Shown here piece by piece: positions 11,743-20,938 of a stretch of DNA of 41,043 bases (position 1 is the stretch's first letter; every line of letters starts with the position of its first letter). The notes below the pieces were generated by a model. That model was not told the origin of the DNA. It saw nothing but the letters and a program-made list of their open reading frames with translations, and did no database searches. The translations under genes were made by a program, and so were the position numbers. The stretch is from Leucogyrophana mollusca. Taxonomy: Eukaryota > Basidiomycota > Agaricomycetes > Boletales. The stretch covers positions 1 to 41,043 of the forward strand of contig MU266571.1 of the NCBI GenBank assembly GCA_021014945.1, given 5' to 3'.

Positions 11743-12066
11743 GGTGAAGGAATTGAAGTATTTAATACTAAGTACAGTAAAAAATGTGTTCTCTTTATGC
11801 TGTCTATCTGAAACCATCCTTACGGCTAACTTATACAGTTCCGTGTTCCGTTGTTCCGTATGTTGCACTTTCCTGTTTGTATGTACGGGACTAGATTGCG
11901 ACGCAGAACACTCCATTCAACATATTCACAGCAAGTAAAATGCCAATTTATTACGGTATAAATCAAGACATTCGCGTGTAGGACAAATCACCGGGTTAAT
12001 TGATTTCCGATGACATATAAGTTACTAAGTCTCTGAACTTACATTGCAAGTCAATTCCAGATAAGA

Positions 12067-12981
12067 ATGGTCTCCATACGTTCAAAGTTAGCTGCCCTTA
12101 ACGTCGACGTTGTGGATGAAATACTGCAATATCTAACATTCGAAGAGCTGCAGAGGCTTGCCTCACTATGTCAATTGCACTGGACCTGGATGAAGGATCA
12201 CGTCAACCATCGGAAGCTCGTGAATTACGCGGGGGTGATAGGTGACGCAATCAGCTTCAACAACCTCCTTCGAAACACATCCTCTGTTGTAGCAGGCGAT
12301 ATAGCCAGGGACTTTTTCCATCCTGCCCCGCTTCATTTGTGTCCTGCAGAACACATCCAAATGCACGTAACAGCTTCACGACTAGGCATCGTACATTCGC
12401 ACCTCACACTGTCAGGTTTCACGATCGAAGCCGCTACACCAGAGAAAAACCCGTCTTCCGACTCATCCATTGACTCTGTGTACGTCGCGCTGAAGGCAAC
12501 CAAGAAAGTTACCATCTTCGTGTCTACCCAAGACGTCGCAACCAGAACCGTGTTCGAGATGCCTACCACATTACACATAAACTGGCTATCAGCAGACGTG
12601 TATTTTTCAGCATACCCCAAACTGCTACGCAATGATAGAGGGCTTACAAACTCTCTCGCGATGCGAGACGGACACTTAGTAGCTGGCGTCATGAGAGAGA
12701 TTTTGTACCGAGTGGAATGCGGTGACTCCATCGAAACATCTCATCAAGTATGGGACAGCATGGGAACGCTGAAGCATTCGTGCTTCAGCAGTCCAGACTG
12801 TTTACACTGCGTTTGACACACAGACGACAGTAACTGTCTCTGGATCCATCTAGACGACGAGCGTGCTGTACCGGAAGAATACTGTGCCGTGGATGAGCCT
12901 GTCATATTGTGGACAATAGGAGGGGATGGGTGCAATTCCGAACCAAGGACGGGTAGCGGAGAAATGTTGACTGTACTGTAA
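12067..12981 (+). CDS. F-box / nucleotidyltransferase-like protein, degenerate and with a premature stop
   Basis: An N-terminal F-box-like segment (LNVDVVDEILQYLTFEELQRL, residues 11-31) is followed by a region homologous to the gene at 17679-18605. The nucleotidyltransferase-like signature is degraded: SVVAGDIARDFF (about 73-84) replaces the GS loop, and CPAEHIQM stands where the homologue has PTDMDIY, so both aspartates are lost. The frame stops at TGA 12814-12816, but the same frame then runs to TAA 12979-12981 with clear homology (CLWIHLD against CLRIAFD, LWTIGGDGC against VTWCLGGDC). Cysteine spacing C-5-C-11-C is identical across the stop, which aligns with an arginine of the homologue, as expected for CGA to TGA. 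Probably a recent pseudogene. Confidence 0.7.
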
Positions 12982-13086
12982 CGATCGATTCAATCATTAG
13001 CGACATATTGGGATTTAATAACAGACAGACCCCTTTTTCGGGTATTTAGATGCACGCTCGACGGGAATACGAGTATCCGTCACAAT

Positions 13087-13473
13087 ATGGACACTACAAC
13101 AAATATCACCGCGTACGTCGATAACGTCCACCATCCCGGTATCGTGACCGTTCGACAATATCCGACGCAATCTGCAAGGATATACTCAAATGAAGCACGC
13201 ATTCTGATCATGAACGGGGGCCCTGGAGAATTTGCAAGCGTGCAGGTCAACGCTACAAGTGGATCCGCTATTCATCGTTACTGGATTCTGTACGACCACA
13301 GCTGGTCCTCGCGAGTGTCCGATGCGCCTTATATGTGCATGCGGTTATCCGCCGACGGGTCGTATTTCATGCCAATCAGCGACAATGACATAGGCAACAT
13401 TCGTAGAGCATGGATAGGCGAGCATATCGTTTGTTGTCCATTCTTCAGCGACTCACCGAGTCGACCTCTGTAG
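13087..13473 (+). CDS. Small protein, member 3 of the three-copy family, intact
   Basis: Single exon of 128 residues from an ATG, beginning MDTTTNITAYVDN and ending in TAG. It starts 105 bp downstream of the F-box-type frame on the same strand. The conserved core is HRYWILYDHSW, then APYMCMRLSADGSYFMPISDNDI, shared in pattern with the genes at 9876-10247 and 11350-11742. Nothing suggests secretion. The alternating hydrophobic pattern suggests a small mainly beta fold. Function unknown; of the three copies this has the clearest open frame. Confidence 0.65.
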   Translation: MDTTTNITAYVDNVHHPGIVTVRQYPTQSARIYSNEARILIMNGGPGEFASVQVNATSGSAIHRYWILYDHSWSSRVSDAPYMCMRLSADGSYFMPISDNDIGNIRRAWIGEHIVCCPFFSDSPSRPL

Positions 13474-14660
13474 AATGTATCCAGTACAACCGCGTGCAAG
13501 GTGTCAGCTTAGATTAAAGAGTGGGTTAAAATCTTCATTGTATACAATTGAGGAAAGGATTCTCGCACTTCAATCGATCACTGTTTCGATATGCACAGGC
13601 ACTTTGTTAGGGAGGCGTTTCACCAAACAGACGATAACGATGACCTGAACGCAGATTTTTTAACCTGCTGGGGGGAAAAGGTAACGGGGAGCAAGGAAAG
13701 CGAGAGAAGACATAAAGAAAATGTTAACAGTGCTCACCGGAAAACGGAAACGGAAACATTAATCGCTTGCAGATGCTTGGAACGAAGTGCGTCTCTATTT
13801 CCTCTATCAACGAGATCAAGGAGATCGAGGAGCACGGGGATCCAGTAGAACAAAGTGAGTTGGGAATGAGAATTTAGAACTGTTGTCCATCCTTTAATCC
13901 ATCGGCTTATATTGTCCACAATTCTATCCGGACCGATAGAATTTATGCACAGGATTCTTAACCTCGAGTGCCAACGCCGAGGCTTTCAACCAGATGATGG
14001 TGTTACGTCGTGCGATGACCGGAATCTAAAAGACAAGGGATTCGGTCAGTTCTTATCAGGTATATTGTGCACTGACCTATTTACCACTCCTTTTCCCAAA
14101 GGTAAATCCGCATAACGCTATGAAAAATGTCAGGTATTATCCCGTATTGACCAGTATACAGATTTCGCACAACGGCGTGTTTAACAGTCTACTAGACACA
14201 GCACAATTACTGGCGTCGACCGAGCCATCGCAATGATGTTATGCATAGCTTCTTTCGAGGACTGACTTCCTCGAAAGAAAGCTTTGCATCGACAGGACCA
14301 GTGAAGGTGTCATAGGGTGTCAAAGAGCGTATCGCGATAAAGGTCGGAATGCTTTACCCTTAAGAGATATGCCGTGTGTGATTAGATCCTAAACGTTGGA
14401 TCGCGAACACCGAGGATTTTGTGGGGATAAAGAGAAGGTAGGGAGTTACTCGGGAAGGTGCGAGATAATTGCTGATTGTGTCTAAGCAAAAGTACACGCA
14501 TCCCAAATTCGTCTATATATAATACATCCAGAACCCGATGAACGACTCGAGGCGGACCGTTGTGGCCCTTCAATTCTAGTTTGGAGCGTCCCGGGCTGTG
14601 TCCAAACTACGGCGTACGATGCATAGCGTTACAAATACACAGAGACAAAGGGCGAAGAAG
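13474..14660. other. Mostly non-coding stretch; contains a strong hairpin
   Basis: An 85-aa ORF at 13591-13848 is Lys/Arg/Glu-rich without a motif and is not called. A near-palindrome ATTCTATCCGGACCGATAGAAT, 22 bp long, lies near 13920-13942. A strong hairpin lies at 14238-14290 and is listed separately. No gene is supported here. Confidence 0.4.
14238..14290. repeat. Strong inverted repeat (hairpin), stem about 20 bp, loop 8
   Basis: The arm ending CTTCTTTCGAGG is followed after ACTGACTT by CCTCGAAAGAAAG; pairing extends outward to ATGC/GCAT with one bulge and one or two mismatches. It could be a cruciform, terminator-like structure or relic of a transposon end. No CTRR follows within 15 bp on either strand, so it is not called as a Helitron terminus. 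Confidence 0.6.
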
Positions 14661-16031
14661 CTAAATAGCAATGTCACCCATGTCCTGAGATACGAGCGGA
14701 CTAGCGTCTTCCGCTGCTTGGAAATCCGAACTATGGAGTAACGAAATCGCTTCCATCTCTAGCTGCGCCTGACTGTTCCATGTTCCATTCTCCTTGGTCC
14801 TGTAGCGAGTAATCTTGGCTTCCAATAGTACAAGATCGCGTGTCTTTAAATCAGAAACATGGTAATGTTTCATTTGCGTTTTAGACTGGAAAGCATCACG
14901 GGCATCGTAAATTGCGTCGAATAAGACGGGCTGGGTTATAGAACATTAGTTAATCGTTAGAAAAATACTGTACAACCTTACTTCTTGTGCTTCGCCACGA
15001 ACCCGTGTGCTTTGCCACTTGATAGCATGAACATCTGACCAACCACTTTCTACAGAACCTGAATACGCGGATCAGTATTGCGTTGTATACTGACGGAAAA
15101 AGCCTACTCTGAGGAGGTGTAGACAACATCGCCAATAGCCGTGCTGTTTGCGTAGACAGAGCCTTCGAAAGCATTGCAATATTAATAGAAGCTTGTCTGT
15201 CCGGTTGCCCCCCTTTCATAAACCAGAGTCGGGTGACGTGGCCAACTATCCAAACTAGAATCGGTTGTCCTGTAGCAGGATTGATAAGGACCTTACTCTT
15301 GTTGTTGAAATGGTGATAAGGACCCCATGTCGCTGTCGGAAGAAGGCAAGCAATGGCATAGATATTCGAAGAAGCGTTGATGTAGTAGGTCATCGTGTTT
15401 ATCCGCCTGCCAACTAGTATAAAAAACGGGTACGTAGATCGACAGTGCATATAGACGTACCCCTTCAATACTTCACTATACGCAGCGACTTCGTCCTCGT
15501 CTACGCATTGATCGACAGGATTCGGGATTATAGACTGTACCGTTGCTAAGCTAGTCGGAGCGACTTGAACAATGGTAGTGTCAGAGACTACAGTATCATT
15601 TGACGTAGAAATTCTGCTCGTGTTCGCGCTCAGCGGATTATCGTTCGATGTCGGTTGCGATGCATCTCCATGTCTAAACTTCGAAAGCGAAAGATCGTCA
15701 ACTAGCGTCATATACGATTTATTACTACGAACCTGCGATTTTTCAGCCGCATCTTTGCCTTCATCAACTGTAGAAGACGTGTTGCTATAAGAAATGTAAG
15801 AGACCTGTTAGTGGAATTGTAAGAATGATACATACGAGGAGTCAGATCCTGCGTGTGCACCGACCGGCACCAAAGGCGACACGACGCCCGGGTCCGTTAC
15901 ATCAGCCACACTAAACATCCAATTCAGACCGTTTTTAAGCGTTATACATGCAGTCGAACTCACCGACCCTTCTTCTTAGAAGGTCCAGCATTGCTGTTCG
16001 GTTCCGTAGCTGCCGTGCGTTTGCTGACCAT
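14661..16031 (-). CDS. Unrecognised nuclear-type protein with possible OB-fold C-terminus, six exons
   Basis: The start is ATG 16031 (MVSKRTAATEP). Exon 1 is 16031-15964, ending in a basic KKKGR, a possible nuclear signal. Introns follow at GTGAGT (15963), GTATGT (near 15841), GTACGT (near 15461), GTAGGC (near 15112) and GTAAGG (near 14990), all with compatible phase. The middle is Ser/Thr-rich, then comes a folded region (TYYINASSNIYAIACLLP ... LVWIVGHVTRLW). The last exon (DAIYDARDAF ... DLVLLEAKITRYRTKENG ... QLEMEAISLL) has the alternating pattern of an OB-like beta barrel. It ends in TAG 14661-14663. The neighbouring gene at 16276-17622 has a similar C-terminal pattern. Binding of single-stranded DNA is only a guess from the fold pattern and the Helitron next door. 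Confidence 0.6.
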
Positions 16032-16275
16032 ATCGAAGAAGATACCACAATGGACTTCAAGAATTTGCATATCGAGAGGCTATATACTGGTATAGGGGAA
16101 TGTCAATTTAGGGGATACGTCGACTTCAACCGAATTGCGAATATTATTTCAATGCCTTTGCAGCCGCTAACAGTGGAGCAAATAAGGTTCTTATTGTATA
16201 TAGTAGTATACTCAATACGCAACGATAGAGCTTCCGCAATGACCTGATCTGTCTGTCGTAGCGATATAGCCTTCC

Positions 16276-17622
16276 TCAAATAAAAGGGGTAGTCTCCGTA
16301 ACGGATACAGGCTGATCGAAAGTTATCGCTGCATGATGCCTTTTAACTTCTGGTCCATTCGACGAATCTGTTCGTCGCTTCTTGTCTAAGCCGGATGCAA
16401 TTTCCTACCCGCAAAAAAAAGGGAGGGACGTCATGTCAGGCGATTGTATATCGAAACAACCAACGCTGCTTACCCGCGATCCAATGCCTAACTCATCTAC
16501 AGTCGCTAAACGGATAACATGGTGGAACGCCAGGAATACTTTAGCGACGTTGCGACCATTGATATCGCGAGTCAAAACGATGTCGAACTCAGCTCCCACT
16601 TCGACAAAATCCCCTTGAGACAATAACAGATAATTGAGGGCGGTCATTGCACCGGATTTGTCTATCTTAGCGACTGGGATAGCGTCGAGCACATCCCAGT
16701 CAGACGATAGACATGCATACCACCCGTGAGGATCGTCGCATGCATTAAGGACAGTACTGGATGATCCGGCGGACACCTATCGAAAAATTGAGCCTACTGT
16801 GAGACCGCAAAAGAAGATAACCGGCCTTGGTAAACACACGGCGTTGCATATACAGGTTGCGCCCAAAAGCGCCAACGTAAGGTCGTTTCGTGAGGCGACT
16901 GACGTAGTCGCCGACGATGTTTAAGCTGAACAATGTAGATGTCCACGCTCTTGTGGATTCGCCGCCTGCAGAGCCAAGCACCAGCCTCTGGCTGGCAGAA
17001 TGGAGCTTCGCCGGATTACTGTAGAAGGTCAGAACAAAAGTCTTGGAAAACAAAGGTACTAACCCGTCCCATGTACCGAGACGCTCTAAATAAACTTGCT
17101 TCAAAACGCCTTGAATGTTGACTGATACGGGGTAAACAGCGTCGGGTACCGAGTCGACGGGTGATTTGTATATGAGTACCCTGTTACGAGAGGTATCCTT
17201 GACATCGGTGTCCACATACAAGTCTGCCCAGTCAACCATTTGCTTGACCGAGTGTGGAAAACAATCCCAAATGCTAGGCTCTACTGGTCTAGGAACACGA
17301 TGGCTGAATTGATCATAAGGCGATTTCCATAGATCTTCCACAAATTCGTAGTCGTTGTCTGCAGAGATGTCAATTTCTAGTCTCAACGTCGAATATGAGC
17401 CACATACGCGAAAGCATAGACATGTTTCAGTAAAGTCAGCTCATCAGATACAAAAGTAACTTAAATATACTTTAAAGTGAGACATCTGTGATGAACCAGC
17501 GGAGCGGATGGTGGATTGCGATGCGGATCAAAAAGTATCGTATTGAATCGTAGAACGCGAAGGGCGGTCCATGAGTTTAGGACATTGATCCCGTTCTTAA
17601 TGCGATACAGGAGAGGTTTCAT
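16276..17622 (-). CDS. Unrecognised protein with possible OB-fold region and C-terminal basic cluster, four exons
   Basis: The start is ATG 17622 (MKPLLYRIKNG), 57 bp from the divergent gene starting at 17679, so the two may share a promoter. Exons are 17622-17471, 17381-16838, 16776-16474 and 16404-16276, all phase-compatible, about 375 residues. A further 45-bp segment of exon 2 (GTTAGT ... CTACAG with CTGAC) may also be an intron; either choice keeps the frame. The third exon (DVLDAIPVAKIDKSGAM ... GDFVEVGAEFDIVLTRD ... VIRLATVDELG) parallels the C-terminus of the gene at 14661-16031. The last exon holds LDKKRR, a possible nuclear signal, and stops with TGA. Function unknown. Confidence 0.6.
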
Positions 17623-17678
17623 ACCGTACCATATAAGCAACAAGTAAAAGGGAATAATGTTTAATAACTTACCTCAAT

Positions 17679-18605
17679 ATGACAACGGTACCACGCCTCG
17701 GCGATGGTAAAGTAGCCAATCTATTGCCAGATATTCGTGACCACATATTCGGGTACATGAATGCGGGAGACACTGCAAACTACAGGTCGACCTCAAAAAC
17801 CAACTCGGCTTTACCACAAGAGGCTCTGCGCCACCGCAAAACAGTCACATTAGCCACGTTTGTGACAGACGTCACTCGGTTCGTCGAACTGCTACGCTCT
17901 TCACACTCTGTCGTCTCCGGGTCCCTGATCTTGCGGATGTTATTCCCCTTTAATGACGCTATGTGGGAACCAACAGACATGGACATCTACACACCCATCG
18001 AGAACGGCGGGACATTCGTCTCCTTTCTCCTCGCAGAAAAATATCGGGTGGCGCCACCGGATCTCATCCATGCATCCTATAGTCTCTCCAACATCTCAGC
18101 CGTAACCTCACTCATTAAAGGCTCGCGCAAAGTCGACGTTATATCTTCGTCCACAGCTTCGGCCGTAATTCCCGTGTTCCAGTTTCATTCAACCGCCATG
18201 ATGAGCTATATGTCGGCCAATATATTGTTCGCTGCGTATCCAGCAAGCACCACAGCACACGGAAGCATCGTAAATGGATCCGCATTTCAGGAGAACCAGT
18301 TTACCATGGCCTTGTGTCAGGCACTGGTTAAGTATAGTAAAAGAGGTTTCTCGATCATACCCAACATTAGATCCTGGATTGCAGAGGACGACGTCGGCAG
18401 TTGTGTGTGCTCTCAACAAATAGAGTGTCCACAGGCTGTTCGCAATAGTTTCGACGCTGGGTGTCTCCGCATAGCGTTCGACCCTAACGTAAACGCCCGC
18501 ACCATCAACAACGGCGTCAACAAGATTATGGTTACCTGGTGCTTAGGAGGAGATTGCTGCACTGGCATGCGTGGAGAATTGGAGTCATTCGCCATTGTGG
18601 CTTGA
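17679..18605 (+). CDS. F-box / nucleotidyltransferase-like protein, intact
   Basis: Single exon of 308 residues. Residues 14-50 fit an F-box (ANLLPDIRDHIFGYMNAGDTAN). Residues 77-103 (SVVSGSLILRML ... WEPTDMDIYTP) show the core signature of the nucleotidyltransferase fold: a hydrophobic strand, Gly-Ser at 81-82, then Asp-x-Asp at 100-102. The C-terminus is cysteine-rich (SCVCSQQIEC, CLGGDCC). The family normally transfers nucleotides, but here only the signature is visible and no substrate can be named. The gene is homologous along most of its length to the broken copy at 12067-12981. It is divergent from the 17622 gene and convergent with the Helitron helicase, 15 bp from that stop. Confidence 0.7.
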   Translation: MTTVPRLGDGKVANLLPDIRDHIFGYMNAGDTANYRSTSKTNSALPQEALRHRKTVTLATFVTDVTRFVELLRSSHSVVSGSLILRMLFPFNDAMWEPTDMDIYTPIENGGTFVSFLLAEKYRVAPPDLIHASYSLSNISAVTSLIKGSRKVDVISSSTASAVIPVFQFHSTAMMSYMSANILFAAYPASTTAHGSIVNGSAFQENQFTMALCQALVKYSKRGFSIIPNIRSWIAEDDVGSCVCSQQIECPQAVRNSFDAGCLRIAFDPNVNARTINNGVNKIMVTWCLGGDCCTGMRGELESFAIVA

Positions 18606-18619
18606 TCATCGTACGTGTA

Positions 18620-20882
18620 TCAGTCACAGAGTCCATGCTTATTGTTATACGATATTCTGGTTTCTCTGTCTAATTCCGATAGTCTACGCATTTCATTTCT
18701 AGTATCTTCCTGCAAACGAGCATATATAGTCTGAGAAGAAAACCATCTCAAAATTGCGACCGAGTTCAGTGACGTCGCTCTGGATAACATCACATAAGCG
18801 TCTTGCAGTTTTGTTGCACTGGCCAAGTCCACGATCACTTTCGACATCGAAGCGCCTTGAACCTTGTAATCTGTAAACGCCCAACCGGGTAATAGTGGGA
18901 GTTGCGTTCTAGATATAGAAAAGGCGGGAGACCCGGGCACTTTGTATAAAAACAACTTTGTTACAGGAAATATAGGGACGACTTTAGCATCCAGACCAGG
19001 AATTACGAGTTGACACCCAGGGACCTCCACGTATGCACATATAGCGAATCTATGCGCTTTATTGTCCTCTCTATACTTTACATGCTTCAGAGTTCCGACG
19101 CTTCCGTTCACGACCTTACACGTGGACGCAGTGTTCTCTATAATCATCACGGACATACCTGTGACAAGAGGTAACAAGCCCAATTTATCTTTGGTAAGAG
19201 TAGACCTGATTCTCCACACCCGTTCTTGCTCAACGCCAGTTAAAGGTTTGTGGTTATACCTATTGCTCGATCGGTAGAAATGCAAAACCTGTCCGGTATC
19301 GCGAGCAAACTTCTTGGTTTTCCTGACATTCAAAGCATTGCGCAAAGCCTTCTGTCCTAATACAATAGGTGCGTCGATAAACGATCGATATTGCTCTGGC
19401 TCTCGTGATTTCAGGGCCAATAACTGTCTGCTGTTGAGCAGGTCATAATCCGATCTTGTGCCATCTACGTGCACATTTATAGCTTCCCCAACTCTCAAAC
19501 GTGACAGAAATTCCACGTAAGCAGGATCTTGCAACGATCTCCAATTTTTCTTAAGCTCGACTACCTTGTTGACCTGATGCCACAGAAAAGCACCATTCAG
19601 GCCATTTTGTCCAGACACGGATTCCGTTGTTCGAGATGCAAGTTTGTCAACCAGCTTATACACAAAAGGCGCACTGTTACCAACAGGACGGAGCTGACCC
19701 ATGTCTCCCGCAAATATCACGTTCACACCTCCAAAAGGCTTACCGGCAGCCTCAGGGTTCCATGCTTTAGCCTCACTAATCCGTTGCGAGATCTGGCATA
19801 GCAATTCAGCGCCGACAAGAGAAACTTCGTCAAGAATTAGATATTCGACAGTTTGCCATATCCTTTCCAAGTCAGAGCTTTTGCAGCCCGTATGCTCAGT
19901 TTTCGGCAAAAAAGTCAAGGCGTGTATCGTGTATCCATCTATAAGGACCGCAGAACACCCTGTAGGCGCACTCAGCATCAACCAATCCGAGACGCTGCAT
20001 CGTTTAAACATCTCGACTACTGCCTTTATAACATGAGACTTGCCCGATCCACCGATTCCAGTGACAAACAGAAGCAGCTGGTCTAGATCACTGTTTAGAA
20101 AATGATCGGCAACGATACCCAAGGCACGCCGTTGTTCGCTGTTATTTTCCATCCCGAAGTCGCTTACAATTCCTGCAATCATAGTCGCTCGCTCCGAAGA
20201 AGTAAACGTAGTATATGGTACGCTGTTAATTTGAACACGTTCCTCCATAACCTCCAAGTTCATCGAAGCTAACGCTTCTGTGTTCGTAAACTTTTGTTTT
20301 TTGGACTTGTCTGCAACTGAGTCCGCAGTCAACGGTCTTTTGTTCTTTTGTTCGGAATTCATAAACTGTCTATGCTCCTTAAGCAAGGTGCTATCAGACG
20401 GTGCGACGAGGCTGTCGATCTCTCGACCTCCAACTGCGATAACACCAGCAGAAAGCTCAAATAACCCGGCCATTTTGGCAGCCCGCACGATATGCCTCTG
20501 CTTTGCCGTTAGCGAATTCTTCTGGTCTGGAAGTCGGGTGATCTTGCAGTCCATCGTCGTCATCTTCGCTACTGTCCGCATCGTCACGATCCAGGTTGCT
20601 ATCTTCAATCAGCAAATGCTCCAGAAGATCGAAATTTCCGTGTCTTCCGGATTTGTTTACATCAGCGCCAAAACTGTATATAAGCGGTTTGGCTTTACCT
20701 TCCTTGACTTTGAGTGAGTACGAATCCCTCGCGTCCTTGCATTCGTTTTCTACGTTCATATTGTGAATCAGCTTACTCAAGTGCGGCGGAAAGGAATAGG
20801 CATCGTAAGCGCACTTCCAATTTAAACAATCTCCTTTGAGATCTGATATATCACGCCAGGGCTTGAATAACAGTAGCATCAC
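18620..20882 (-). CDS. Helitron replicase, helicase part (PIF1-like), with one frameshift
   Basis: The frame 20882-20457 (FKPWRDISDLKGD, then an acidic stretch) is the usual link between Rep and helicase. The frame 20608-18620 carries the helicase. They overlap and are joined by a shift somewhere around 20510-20600, most likely near 20520, where RPEEF passes into SLTAKQRHIV. Helicase motifs on the 662-aa frame: Walker A GIGGSGKS (about 184-191), Walker B LILDEVS (about 257-263), GDMGQLRPVG (about 305), the late motif TDYKVQGASM, and YVMLSRATS near the end. All look intact. The family unwinds DNA during rolling-circle transposition. The C-terminus ends 15 bp from the convergent gene at 17679-18605. 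Confidence 0.85.
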
Positions 20883-20938
20883 CTGACAGAACTGTTCAAG
20901 TTCCTCTTCGCCCCTGTCCGGACGAGGGAACGCATCAG

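Noticed and set aside
12814..12816. Selenocysteine or TGA readthrough
   Set aside because: The stop aligns with arginine, fungi of this group lack a selenocysteine system, and no readthrough context is present.
13591..13848. 85-aa plus-strand ORF
   Set aside because: Low-complexity basic sequence, no paralogue in the window and no motif.
14238..14290. Hairpin as the Helitron 3' terminus
   Set aside because: No CTRR follows at the usual 10-12 nt on either strand.
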